DNA from: Xanthomonas sp. F10
GTDB taxonomy: Bacteria; Pseudomonadota; Gammaproteobacteria; Xanthomonadales; Xanthomonadaceae
NCBI RefSeq assembly: GCF_014206815.1
Contig: NZ_JACHNP010000001.1
Span: forward strand, 958,456 to 1,022,455
DNA: 64,000 nt
Direction of reading: 5' to 3'
The notes under the pieces are model-generated. The model made no database searches and had not been told where the DNA came from. It saw only the letters and a program-made list of their open reading frames with translations. Positions 9,335 to 18,241 of the stretch are shown one piece after another; the first letter of the stretch is position 1; every line of letters starts with the position of its first letter. The position numbers and the translations under genes were made by a program.

Positions 9335-9595
9335 ATGTTCGACCTTACTGAAGTCAAGTTCGTCAAGCGGGTCGTGGTCGGTAGCGACAACCCGACGCAG
9401 ATGCAATCGCCCGAGCAGATCGAAGCGGCGCGGGCCTTGCTCAACCGGTGCCTGAGCGATTCGCCCAAGGGCGCGATCATCGGCACCGAGAAGAATTTCG
9501 CCGTGCTGCAGATCGGCGAGCACCAGGTGGTGATGCAGTGGCTGTGCTACCACGTGGGGTTTCCGCGCAAGCCCGGCTGGCTGAAGGACGACTGA
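9335..9595 (+). CDS. Small conserved-looking hypothetical protein in the DUF2589 cassette
   Basis: The 86-residue soluble protein is not recognised. It reads as a compact alpha/beta fold: a strand 'VKFVKRVVVG', a helix 'SPEQIEAARALLNRCLSD', then strands 'GAIIGTEKNFAVLQIGEHQVVMQWLCYHVGF'. Coding is supported by its high GC third positions, its place in a tight same-strand run and a stop codon that overlaps the next start (TGATG). Its ribosome site is weak (GGGGAA), 17 bases upstream. Confidence 0.7.
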   Translation: MFDLTEVKFVKRVVVGSDNPTQMQSPEQIEAARALLNRCLSDSPKGAIIGTEKNFAVLQIGEHQVVMQWLCYHVGFPRKPGWLKDD

Positions 9596-10053
9596 TGGCC
9601 AGGTTGCGCTGCGAATTCGACCTGCTGCTGCAGGGGCTGTCGGCGGCGCTGCTGGACGCGCAGCGCCGGTGCCGGGCCCGCCACGAGCAGGCCTTGCGCG
9701 CGTGCTTCGGCGCCGCCGAGACCGTGCAGGTGGTGGCGGAGGAGGCCGAGCCGCCGGCGTGGCAGATCCCGTTGTGGGAACTGCGCGCCTGGCAACTGCC
9801 GCAGATCGGCGAGCTGGCCCTGTCCTTCGACGTGGAGCTGGACGTGGTGGAGATGCCGGACGAGGCACCGCGCCTGCTGCTGCAGGTGTTGCCGCGACGG
9901 CCACGGCGGCCGGGCCACCGCCTGCAGGTGCTGTTCCGCGGCACCCACATCCCGGTCGGCGAAGTGCTGTTCGACGGGCAACTGCTGAAGCTGTGGCACC
10001 TGTCCGAACCGGCCGCGCCGCAGGACCCCGCCCAGGAGACCGCACATGCGTAG
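9595..10053 (+). CDS. Divergent DUF2589-like protein (third member)
   Basis: The 152-residue protein is not assigned to a family by direct recognition. Its architecture parallels the two DUF2589 proteins upstream: an N-terminal helix ('FDLLLQGLSAALLDAQRRCR'), then 'PLWELRAWQLPQIGELALSFDVELDVVE', which aligns with their 'I.DVEISFDAQL' and 'V.TVDVTFDMEV' strands, then a basic loop and 'RLQVLFRGTHIPVGEVLF', like their closing 'V.V....P.G..R.L'. The ATG at 9595 overlaps the previous stop by one base. The frame is open upstream to 9448, but that stretch lies inside the preceding gene. Its end overlaps the next gene by 8 bases. Confidence 0.68.
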   Translation: MARLRCEFDLLLQGLSAALLDAQRRCRARHEQALRACFGAAETVQVVAEEAEPPAWQIPLWELRAWQLPQIGELALSFDVELDVVEMPDEAPRLLLQVLPRRPRRPGHRLQVLFRGTHIPVGEVLFDGQLLKLWHLSEPAAPQDPAQETAHA

Positions 10054-10234
10054 ACACGGCTTTCTGCTGTCCCGGCACGACACCGACCTGTGGTGCCGAG
10101 AACTGCATATCGACCTGCGCTCGCTGGCCCGTGCGCAGCGGTCACGGCGGCGCCGGCGCCGGGCGCTGTGGCTGCTTGCCGTACTGTGCCTGGTGGCGGC
10201 CGTGTCGGCGCTGCTCTGGTTCGGCCTGTCCTGA
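10046..10234 (+). CDS. Small single-span membrane protein (tail-anchor type)
   Basis: The 62-residue protein has a soluble N-terminus, a strongly basic run ('RAQRSRRRRRRALW', about residues 30-43) and one C-terminal hydrophobic segment ('LLAVLCLVAAVSALLWFGLS'). The basic patch before the span predicts the N-terminus inside. It overlaps the previous gene by 8 bases, which argues for translational coupling. The last residues resemble the C-terminal anchor of the FHA protein at 55753 ('LLLAAALSGLLWFGAR'), probably by convergence. The function is unknown. Confidence 0.65.
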   Translation: MRRHGFLLSRHDTDLWCRELHIDLRSLARAQRSRRRRRRALWLLAVLCLVAAVSALLWFGLS

Positions 10235-10278
10235 CCGCGCCCATCGTTTTCCCGTTCGTATTCCTACAGGAGAGTCGT

Positions 10279-11061
10279 ATGCACATTCGTTCGCGTGGTG
10301 TTGCGCGTTTTCCGCTCTGGCTGGCGCTGGGCCTGGCCTTTTCGCCGATGGCCGGCGCCGCGCCGCAGGCGCCCGCTCCGGCGTTGTCGGACGCAGCGGC
10401 CAGTGCCGAGGCGCTGCCGGCCGGCGAATGGAACGGCACCCTGGCGCTGGACGCGCAGCGCCTGGCGGCGGTGCGCCTGGTCCAGCGCGATGACAAGGCC
10501 AGGTTGATGTTCGGCTCGCCGCTGAACTGCACGCTGCTGGTCAAGTCGCAACCAGGTGGCGGCTTCGCGCTGGACTCGATCAACGGCGGCGCCTATTGCG
10601 ACAAGCTGATGGGCAAGCAATTGCACGTGCAACGCAGTGGCGACGACCTGCGCTTGAATGTCGACGGCAAGGACCTGCCGGTGGTGCTGCATAGCGATCC
10701 GGGGCAGCCCAGCCCGTTGCAGGGCAGGTGGCGCGGGATGGTCCGCACCGAGCGCGGCGATCGGGACGTTGTCGTGGAACTGAGCATCGCCGCGACGCCG
10801 CAGGCGCCCGGCAATGCCACGGTGCAGCTACGCTACGGCGCGCCGCGCGAGTGCAGGGTGCAAGGCCGCTACGTGGGCATGCGCGAAGCAGACGCGCTGT
10901 ATGCGCTGGACATGAACGATCAGGGGATCTGCGCGCGATTGAGCGACGGCCAACTGACCCTGCGCGCCAGGCCGGACGGCGAGCTCGAACTGCAGACCGT
11001 GGACCGCGCCGGGACGCGTCGGGAAAACGCACTGCTGGAGCGCGCGCCCACCAATCCGTAG
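10279..11061 (+). CDS. Secreted protein with two tandem cysteine-paired repeats
   Basis: The 260-residue precursor starts at the ATG at 10279, with AGGAG just upstream. Residues 1-28 form a signal peptide (basic start, hydrophobic core, 'AGAA'), so the mature protein should be periplasmic or extracellular. The rest is an internal duplication. Each half begins with a G.W.G motif (Trp51, Trp151), then G.P..C (Cys84, Cys192), then a second cysteine after 'ALD..N.G' (Cys107, Cys218), then '.GQL/KQL...D.L.L'. Four cysteines in two equivalent pairs suggest two disulfides. The family is not recognised. Its place behind a muramidase gene would fit an envelope-facing role, but nothing in the sequence proves it. 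Confidence 0.72.
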   Translation: MHIRSRGVARFPLWLALGLAFSPMAGAAPQAPAPALSDAAASAEALPAGEWNGTLALDAQRLAAVRLVQRDDKARLMFGSPLNCTLLVKSQPGGGFALDSINGGAYCDKLMGKQLHVQRSGDDLRLNVDGKDLPVVLHSDPGQPSPLQGRWRGMVRTERGDRDVVVELSIAATPQAPGNATVQLRYGAPRECRVQGRYVGMREADALYALDMNDQGICARLSDGQLTLRARPDGELELQTVDRAGTRRENALLERAPTNP

Positions 11062-11109
11062 CCCGTCGCGCGGACGCGCCGGCCGTCGTTTCCGTCCAGG
11101 AGTCGTGCG

Positions 11110-12153
11110 ATGAACCTCGTCTGGATCAAGACGCTGGCCGGCGCGCTGCGGCGCCGGCTGACCGCGGCCCGCAGTGCCGGGCCGCGCCTGCCGCCGCCGG
11201 GCATCCTGCCGCAACTGCGTGCGGAGTGCGAAGCGATGGCGCGTTACGCGCTGGAACACGGCATGGCGGTGCCGCCGGAGCTGATCGCGCGTCTGTCGGT
11301 GCTGGTCGGCGCCGGTTCCGCGGAGGGCGCGGCCGACGATGGCGAGATCGAGCCGCGCGCGCACGAACTGGCGGTGACCCATCGGCGCCTGGCGCAGCTG
11401 ATCCGCCCGGCGACGCCGCAGGCGGTGTTCCTGCTCGATGCCGAGCGCCGCCGCCCGCACTGGGCCACGTTGCTCGGCCCGCTGCCGCTGGTGCGCGCGC
11501 TGACCGTCACGTCGCTGCTGTTCCTGTTCCTGGTGGTGGCGTCGGCGCTGTCCAGCAAGGTCAGCGCGGACAACGTGCGCCTGGGGTTCCTGGATTCGTC
11601 CGGCAGCGTGCTGCTGTGGAACGCGCTGTTCCTGCTGTTCTGCGCCGGCCTGGGCGCCTCGTTCTCTTCGCTGTTCCAGGTGCACCGCTACGTCGCCGAC
11701 GCCACCTACGACCCCAAGTACGACGCCTCCTACGGCGCACGCATGATCCTGGGCCTGATCGCCGGCCTGATCCTGGTCGAGGTGCTGCCGCCGGATCTGT
11801 TCGAGAGCGGCAGCATGCGCAGCTTCGGCAAGCCGACCCTGGCGATGCTGGGCGGCTTTTCCGCCACTGCGGTGTACCGCCTGCTGCAACGCCTGGTCGA
11901 TTCCATGGAAACCCTTGTGCGCGGAGACACCTCGGCGCAGGCGCAGGCCTCGCTGGAAGTGCAGCGCGCCAGCAACGACACCGAGCGCATGCGCTGGCAG
12001 GGCGAACTGGCCGCGCAGTTGATGGCGCTGCAGCAGTCGATCGCGGCCGGCACGCCGCCGGCGGCGATCCAGCAACGGCTGGCCGAGTTCGCCCGCGCGA
12101 TGCTGCAGGTGGAGGCCGCCCGGCTGCCGCCACCCTCGGCTCCAGCCGACTGA
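11110..12153 (+). CDS. Multi-span inner-membrane protein of unknown function
   Basis: The 347-residue protein has a soluble N-terminal region to about residue 115, then three or four hydrophobic segments (about 122-147, 163-187, 212-232 and 240-258) and a charged helical C-terminal tail that could form a coiled coil ('RASNDTERMRWQGELAAQLMALQQ'). A GGAG motif precedes the ATG. It is the last gene of the same-strand cassette that began with the muramidase; a 328-base gap follows. I do not recognise a family. Confidence 0.72.
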   Translation: MNLVWIKTLAGALRRRLTAARSAGPRLPPPGILPQLRAECEAMARYALEHGMAVPPELIARLSVLVGAGSAEGAADDGEIEPRAHELAVTHRRLAQLIRPATPQAVFLLDAERRRPHWATLLGPLPLVRALTVTSLLFLFLVVASALSSKVSADNVRLGFLDSSGSVLLWNALFLLFCAGLGASFSSLFQVHRYVADATYDPKYDASYGARMILGLIAGLILVEVLPPDLFESGSMRSFGKPTLAMLGGFSATAVYRLLQRLVDSMETLVRGDTSAQAQASLEVQRASNDTERMRWQGELAAQLMALQQSIAAGTPPAAIQQRLAEFARAMLQVEAARLPPPSAPAD

Positions 12154-12481
12154 CGGCGCCGCCGAGGTGCGCGCAGCGCACCGGCCTCAACACCGATTTC
12201 ATCGCAGGACTTCGTTCTGCGTCACAGCGCGAACGCGCTAGCACGGGATTCTGTCTACGAGGCTAGACGAATGCGGCAATTCGCACAATTTCAGCCGTCC
12301 TGCTCGCCCATATCAGCCTGAAACCGATGGCCGCCATAGCGCAGCGTGACAAGCTGAGGACGTAACGCAAGCGCAGGTTCAGCGCTGTCGCATCGATTGA
12401 AAAGGGGCGCGTCGCACTGCAGGGGAGGCGGGTTGCCGCGCGGTCGCGCGTTGGGAGTTCCATTGCCAACACAGGTAGAGA
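12154..12481. other. Intergenic region upstream of the response regulator
   Basis: No convincing gene is seen in these 328 bases. The stretch from about 12275 to 12400 is less GC-rich than its surroundings, as expected for a promoter region, but no confident -35/-10 pair stands out. A weak purine-rich site ('AGGTAGAGA') precedes the start at 12482. Confidence 0.5.
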
Positions 12482-13192
12482 ATGAACACACGTATCGTGA
12501 TTGCCGCCGAACGCAGCATCGTGCTGGAGGGCATGGTGGCCCTGCTGAACAATACGCCGGACATCGACGTGGTCGGCCATGCGGTCGACGGACTGGAGTG
12601 CGTGCAACTGGTGACTCGACGGCAGCCGGACGTCGTGCTGATGGACGTGATGCTGCCGGGTCTCAACGGCATCGAGGCCACCCGCCGGCTGCTGCAGCGC
12701 AGCCCGCGCAGCAAGGCGATCTGCATCGCCGCCTCCGATGCCGCGGCCAACGTGCGCGCGGCCATCGACGCCGGCGCCAAGGGCTACCTGGCGCGCAACA
12801 GCACCTTCCACGAACTGTTGCGCGCGATCCAGCAGGTCGGCAACGACCAGCTGTACATCAGCCCGCAGTTGTCGCAGTCGCTGGTCAGCGAGTACCGCTG
12901 TCCGCCCGGCGACACGGTCTCCGCGTACACCCTGCTGACCTCGCGCGAACGCGAGATCGTGCAGTTGCTGTCCGAGGGCCTGTCGACCAAGGAGATCGCC
13001 GCGCGCCTGCACATCAGCGTCAAGACCATCGGCACCCATCGCGAGCACATCATGCTCAAGCTGGGCATGCAGAGCATCGCGCAGTTGACGCGCTATGCGA
13101 TCCGCGAAGGCCTGTCGCCGCTGGAGGGTGGGCGGGCCAGTGCGCGCCGCGCCGAGCACGACCGGCAGGGGCCGGCCAGCCGCTGCGGATGA
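12482..13192 (+). CDS. NarL/LuxR-family response regulator with degenerate receiver
   Basis: The 236-residue protein has a receiver domain (residues 1-120) and a C-terminal LuxR-type helix-turn-helix ('LTSREREIVQLLSEGLSTKE', about 157-176, then 'IAARLHISVKTIGTHREHIM'). The phosphoacceptor Asp55 is present in 'VLMDVMLPG'. The usual acidic pair near residue 9 is Ala9-Glu10, and the conserved lysine after 'KGYL' is replaced by Arg, so metal binding or the phosphorylation switch may be altered. No histidine kinase gene is adjacent. It lies downstream of the DUF2589 cassette on the same strand, but 328 bases away, so a regulatory link is only a suggestion. Confidence 0.86.
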   Translation: MNTRIVIAAERSIVLEGMVALLNNTPDIDVVGHAVDGLECVQLVTRRQPDVVLMDVMLPGLNGIEATRRLLQRSPRSKAICIAASDAAANVRAAIDAGAKGYLARNSTFHELLRAIQQVGNDQLYISPQLSQSLVSEYRCPPGDTVSAYTLLTSREREIVQLLSEGLSTKEIAARLHISVKTIGTHREHIMLKLGMQSIAQLTRYAIREGLSPLEGGRASARRAEHDRQGPASRCG

Positions 13193-13269
13193 AGCGGCGA
13201 ACGCCACTGCGGCGCGGCTGTGTGGCGACGGCGCGGGGTGCAGTCAGTCCCGCTGCAGGACAGCGAGGT

Positions 13270-13890
13270 TCAGTCCGGGCGGCGCGCGTGCATCAGCGCC
13301 GCGATGGCCTGCGCACCGGCGCCGGCCTGGGCCTGCAACGCCTCGCGCACCGCGGCCTGGTTCGCCGGCGGATGGTTCTGGCTGAGCTTGAACTTCAGGT
13401 CGACCCGCTCGACCTCGAGCCGGAAGCCGACAATCCCGCGCAACTGGCGCCGGTGCGCGTCGTTGCCCGGCTCGTAGCGCCAGTCGCTGCCCAGCGCACG
13501 CTCGTGGTGTTCGCTCAGCCGCGCCACCACATCGGCCAGCAGTGCTGCGTCGTCGCTGGCGTGCAACTGCCCGTGCAGGTGCGCGGTGGCGTAGTTCCAG
13601 GTCGGCACCCGCGCCATCGCCTCCTTGTCCGGGTACCAGCCCGGTGAGACGTAGGCATGCGGGCCGTGCACGATCAGCAAGGCCGGCCCGACGTGCCGCG
13701 CCTGCGGGTTGGCCCGCGACCAATGGCCTTCGACCAGGATGCGCGCGCCGTCGCGCCGGTACAGCACCGGCAGCGGCGTGGCGCAGGGCAGGCCGTCGGC
13801 GACGGTGACCAGGGTGGCGAACGGGTTGTCCGCGATCAACGCGTCGAGCGCGCCCAGGTCGTGTTCGGCGAAGGCGGGCGGAACATGCAT
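13270..13890 (-). CDS. PaiB-family FMN-binding protein
   Basis: The 206-residue protein matches the PaiB family, a split-barrel flavin-binding fold named after a Bacillus repressor of protease and sporulation genes. The motifs 'MHVPPAF', 'HWSRANPQ', 'YVSPGWYPDK', 'VPTWNYATAHLHG' and 'LRGIVGFRLEVERVDLKFKLSQN' occur in the expected order. Many family members are probably flavin oxidoreductases rather than regulators, and no DNA-binding motif is evident. It starts 7 bases after the preceding gene's stop, so it is likely the last gene of the asnS transcript. Confidence 0.88.
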   Translation of the reverse strand: MHVPPAFAEHDLGALDALIADNPFATLVTVADGLPCATPLPVLYRRDGARILVEGHWSRANPQARHVGPALLIVHGPHAYVSPGWYPDKEAMARVPTWNYATAHLHGQLHASDDAALLADVVARLSEHHERALGSDWRYEPGNDAHRRQLRGIVGFRLEVERVDLKFKLSQNHPPANQAAVREALQAQAGAGAQAIAALMHARRPD

Positions 13891-13897
13891 CGCCGGC

Positions 13898-14212
13898 TCA
13901 GGCGCGTGCGCCCAGGGTCTGGGTCATGCGACCGCGCAGGCCGGCGTCGTCCTCGGCCTGCGGCGGCGACACTTCGCCCAAGGAGAAGCCGCGCGCCCGC
14001 GCATCGTCCTCGTCGAGACCGTCGAAGGCGACGAACTCGGCGTCGAACAGCGCCGCGCGGGCGGTGTCCTCGCTGTCGTAGCTGAGGGTGTTGCCGTCGC
14101 TGTCCAGCACCTCGGCGGTGCCGGCCGCGCGCACGCGCAGGCGTGCCCACACCAGCAGGCGGCCGAGACTGGCCAGGTACCACTGATCGTGGGCGGGGGA
14201 ATCTGAGGTCAT
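13898..14212 (-). CDS. Hypothetical protein between asnS and the PaiB gene
   Basis: The 104-residue acidic, soluble protein is not recognised. It begins MTSDSPAHDQWYLASLGRLL and contains a predicted beta stretch ('AEVLDSDGNTLSYDSEDTAR') followed by an acidic region. The ATG at 14212 overlaps the stop of the preceding membrane-protein gene (ATGA), so the two are translationally coupled. Confidence 0.7.
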   Translation of the reverse strand: MTSDSPAHDQWYLASLGRLLVWARLRVRAAGTAEVLDSDGNTLSYDSEDTARAALFDAEFVAFDGLDEDDARARGFSLGEVSPPQAEDDAGLRGRMTQTLGARA

Positions 14213-14514
14213 GGGATCACCAGGGAAAGCAGCCAGAGCAGGGCGGCCATGCCCAGGCCGAAGAAGATGGTCAGCAGCGACAGCCAGGCCGGCGTCGCCA
14301 GCCCGGACAGGCCGCGGTCGCCGAGCGGACGGTAGCGCCGCGCCAGCAGCCAGCCCAGCGCTGCGGGCTTGAGGAAGGCGCCCGGCCCGAACGCCGCCAC
14401 CAGCGGCGGATGGCGGTCGCGGATGTGCACCAGGGTCAGCGGCCAGAAGATCAGGAACGCGCTGGCCCCGGCGATCGCCACGCCGACGAAGCACAGCGCG
14501 AAGAACAGGATCAT
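14209..14514 (-). CDS. Small membrane protein downstream of asnS
   Basis: The 101-residue protein starts MILFFALCFVGVAIAGASAF and has two clear hydrophobic segments, at about residues 1-27 and 75-101, with a basic loop between ('ARRYRPLGDRGLSG'). The frame extends upstream to 14580, but that part overlaps the asnS stop and is not hydrophobic or conserved-looking, so the ATG at 14514 is preferred. It lies 22 bases after asnS. The function is unknown. Confidence 0.68.
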   Translation of the reverse strand: MILFFALCFVGVAIAGASAFLIFWPLTLVHIRDRHPPLVAAFGPGAFLKPAALGWLLARRYRPLGDRGLSGLATPAWLSLLTIFFGLGMAALLWLLSLVIP

Positions 14515-14536
14515 GGCGCGCGCTCCCCGGCTCGCC

Positions 14537-15931
<1,395 letters not shown>

Positions 15932-16032
15932 GACTTGAATCCTCGCCGCAGCGACTCGATATGGAAGGGGCAAGTGTAATGGCTGGAGCGCAGCGCTTGC
16001 GAGGCGTGGCGGCGATCGGCCGCCGTCCTCCC

Positions 16033-16038
16033 TATAAT
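16033..16038 (+). promoter_or_regulatory. Putative -10 box for the IscA-like gene
   Basis: TATAAT is a perfect sigma-70 -10 hexamer in an otherwise GC-rich stretch, 29 bases before the ATG at 16068. No good -35 hexamer is seen at the expected spacing, so the call rests on the -10 box alone. Confidence 0.5.
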
Positions 16039-16067
16039 GATCGTTCGCAGTCGCCGGAGTCGTTGCC

Positions 16068-16415
16068 ATGGCCATCCGTCTCACCCCCGTCGCCCACGCC
16101 CGCGTGCAGCGCTTCGTCGCGCAGACGCCCGGTGCGCTGGGGTTGCGTTTCGGCGTGGAGCGCACCGGTTGTTCCGGCTGGGGCCACGTCACCGACCTGG
16201 CGCGCGAGGCGCGTGCGGACGACGCGGTGTTCGAGCAGGACGGCGTGCGCATCTACGTCGATGCGACCAGCCTGCCGCTGGTGGACGGCACCGAGATCGA
16301 CTTCGCCAAGCAGGGCCTGGGCGAGACCTTCGTGTTCCGCAACCCCAATGCCACCGCCGAGTGCGGTTGCGGCGAGAGCTTCACCACCGACGCCGCGCAC
16401 GCCGCCGCGCCCTGA
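16068..16415 (+). CDS. IscA/HesB-family iron-sulfur assembly protein
   Basis: The 115-residue protein is an A-type Fe-S carrier. The three conserved cysteines are present: Cys35 in 'ERTGCSGW' and Cys99/Cys101 in 'AECGCGESF', and '[13 protein letters not shown]' is typical of IscA. It stands alone, outside an isc or suf operon, and is followed by the ribosomal protein genes with their own promoter. Which A-type subclass it belongs to (IscA, ErpA or SufA) cannot be settled by eye. Confidence 0.9.
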   Translation: MAIRLTPVAHARVQRFVAQTPGALGLRFGVERTGCSGWGHVTDLAREARADDAVFEQDGVRIYVDATSLPLVDGTEIDFAKQGLGETFVFRNPNATAECGCGESFTTDAAHAAAP

Positions 16416-16466
16416 GCGTTGCCGCGGCGGCCAAGCGTCCTGCATCCCGCCTCCCGTCGCGGCACC

Positions 16467-16496
16467 TTGCCCGCAGCGGCACTTCTGCGCCATAAT
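16467..16496 (+). promoter_or_regulatory. Putative promoter of rpsF-rpsR-rplI
   Basis: TTGCCC (16467-16472) and CATAAT (16491-16496) are spaced by 18 bases and resemble sigma-70 -35 and -10 elements. They lie about 100 bases upstream of the rpsF start. The leader is long enough for ribosomal-protein autoregulation, but no known structure was identified. Confidence 0.5.
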
Positions 16497-16595
16497 GTGC
16501 GGCTTCCTGCCTTTCGGGGCAGGAGTCCTTGCCCCACCGCCGTCGCACCGCGGGGGGCTGTCCGGCCGCAAGGCCACATCCGAAAGGTAAACACC

Positions 16596-17030
16596 ATGAG
16601 TCGTCATTACGAAATCGTGTTCCTGGTCCACCCGGACCAGAGCGAGCAGGTCCCGGCCATGATCGAGCGCTACAAGTCGCTGGTCGAGAACGGCAAGGGC
16701 ACCATCCACCGTCTGGAAGACTGGGGCCGCCGCCAGCTGGCGTACCCGATCCAGAACCTGGTGAAGGCCCACTACGTCATGCTGAACATCGAAGTGGACC
16801 AGGCCGTGCTGAGCGAGCTGGTCGAGAGCTTCCGCTTCAACGACGCCGTGCTGCGCCACCTGGTGATCAAGCGCGACGGCGCCGACACCGAGCAGTCGCT
16901 GATCATGAAGAGCAAGGACGAGAAGGCCGACAAGCCCGAGCGCGGTGAGCGCCGTCGTCGCGACGACGAAGAGGGCGATGCGCCCGCCGCCGCCACCGAA
17001 ACCGACGGCGACGCCGCCGAAGCCGCCTAA
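16596..17030 (+). CDS. rpsF: 30S ribosomal protein S6
   Basis: S6 binds S18 on the platform of the small subunit. The 144-residue protein begins [20 protein letters not shown] at the ATG at 16596 and contains the family motif '[12 protein letters not shown]'. The C-terminal 40 residues form a charged, low-complexity tail rich in Glu, Asp, Arg and Ala, longer than in most bacteria. In some species this tail is glutamylated by RimK. rpsR follows 11 bases downstream. Confidence 0.96.
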   Translation: MSRHYEIVFLVHPDQSEQVPAMIERYKSLVENGKGTIHRLEDWGRRQLAYPIQNLVKAHYVMLNIEVDQAVLSELVESFRFNDAVLRHLVIKRDGADTEQSLIMKSKDEKADKPERGERRRRDDEEGDAPAAATETDGDAAEAA

Positions 17031-17041
17031 GGAGCACGCTC

Positions 17042-17272
17042 ATGTCCAAGTTCTTCCGTCGTCGCAAGTTCTGCAAGTTCACCGCCGAGGGCGTCAAGGA
17101 GATCGACTACAAGGATCTCAACACCCTGCGCCAGTACCTCACCGAGAACGGCAAGATCGTGCCGAGCCGCGTGACCGGCACCAAGTCCAAGTACCAGCGT
17201 CAGCTGGCCACGGCGGTCAAGCGTGCGCGTTTCCTGGCGCTGATCCCGTACACGGACAACCACGACGTTTGA
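17042..17272 (+). CDS. rpsR: 30S ribosomal protein S18
   Basis: The 76-residue basic protein pairs with S6 in the 30S subunit. It begins [13 protein letters not shown] and carries the signature '[20 protein letters not shown]'. It is preceded by AAGGAG and forms an operon with rpsF and rplI. Confidence 0.97.
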   Translation: MSKFFRRRKFCKFTAEGVKEIDYKDLNTLRQYLTENGKIVPSRVTGTKSKYQRQLATAVKRARFLALIPYTDNHDV

Positions 17273-17317
17273 TTCCGGGGTTTCCCGGAACGCCTGGCCC
17301 GCACCCTCCGGTGCGGG
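17273..17317 (+). terminator. Two stem-loops after rpsR (partial terminator or processing site)
   Basis: TTCCGGG/CCCGGAA (17273-17279 with 17284-17290) and CCCGCACC/GGTGCGGG (17298-17305 with 17310-17317) form two short perfect hairpins directly behind the rpsR stop. Neither is followed by a T run, so they may attenuate or stabilise the message rather than end it before rplI. Confidence 0.45.
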
Positions 17318-17462
17318 CATTCCACTGAAGTCTGGCGATTGAAGAGTGCGGTGCCGATCGGGCGCAATCCCGATTCCCGAATCCGAATCCCGGCTTCTCC
17401 TATTCGGACAGCACCCGTTGCGGCGGCCGCGTGCCGACGCTAACGAATAACGGAGCAAGACC

Positions 17463-17912
17463 ATGCAACTGATTCTTCTGCAGAAAGTGACCAACCTGGG
17501 CGGCCTCGGCGACAAGGTCGACGTCAAGCCGGGTTACGGCCGCAACTACCTGGTGCCGCAGGGCAAGGCCGTGCCGGCCACCGCCGCCAACATCGCCGAG
17601 TTCGAAGCCAAGCGCGCCGAATACGAAGCCAAGGCCAAGTCGATCCACGACGACGCCGAAGCCCGCGCCGCCAAGCTGGAAGGCGCCAGCGTGACCGTCA
17701 AGGCCAACGCCTCCACCGAAGGCAAGCTGTACGGTTCGGTCGGCCCGCGCGACATCGCCGAGGCCTTCACCGCCGCCGGCATGCCGCTGGAGAAGGGCGA
17801 AGTGGTGCTGGGCGAAGGCGCGTTCCGCAACATCGGCGAGTACGAGGTGCTGGTGCGCCTGCACGCCGACGTGGAAACCACGGTCAAGGTCGTGGTCGAA
17901 GCCGACGCCTGA
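17463..17912 (+). CDS. rplI: 50S ribosomal protein L9
   Basis: The 149-residue protein is full length. The N-terminal rRNA-binding domain shows '[20 protein letters not shown]' and '[11 protein letters not shown]', followed by the long connecting helix and the C-terminal domain ('[14 protein letters not shown]'). It lies 190 bases after rpsR and ends in a strong terminator, so it closes the rpsF-rpsR-rplI operon. Confidence 0.97.
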   Translation: MQLILLQKVTNLGGLGDKVDVKPGYGRNYLVPQGKAVPATAANIAEFEAKRAEYEAKAKSIHDDAEARAAKLEGASVTVKANASTEGKLYGSVGPRDIAEAFTAAGMPLEKGEVVLGEGAFRNIGEYEVLVRLHADVETTVKVVVEADA

Positions 17913-17933
17913 TCGTAGCGTCATCGCTGGACC

Positions 17934-17967
17934 GACACGGGCACCGCAAGGTGCCCGTGTCGTTTTT
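17934..17967 (+). terminator. Rho-independent terminator after rplI
   Basis: A perfect 12-bp stem (GACACGGGCACC with GGTGCCCGTGTC) closes a GCAA tetraloop and is followed by GTTTTT, beginning 22 bases after the rplI stop. Confidence 0.92.
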
Positions 17968-18241
17968 GCGGACCTGCGCCGCCGCCGGCGGGTCGTGCGG
18001 CCTGGCCGGCACGGCCGGCAGGGCGCGATCGCCCGGCGTGTGCGACCGCCGTCGCATCGCTGCCGCCCGGCGTGGGCCGCCCCAGCCTTGCGCAGGGGCC
18101 GCTATACTCAGCAATTCGTGTCCGATGTCGACCCGGTGGTGTAGCCGCATCAATGGGTTGGACGCAGGACCTCACCTGGATCTTCATTAGCGGCAGCGCA
18201 GCTCGGAATGCCGGCGGCGCCTGCCATGGATTGCCCGCACC

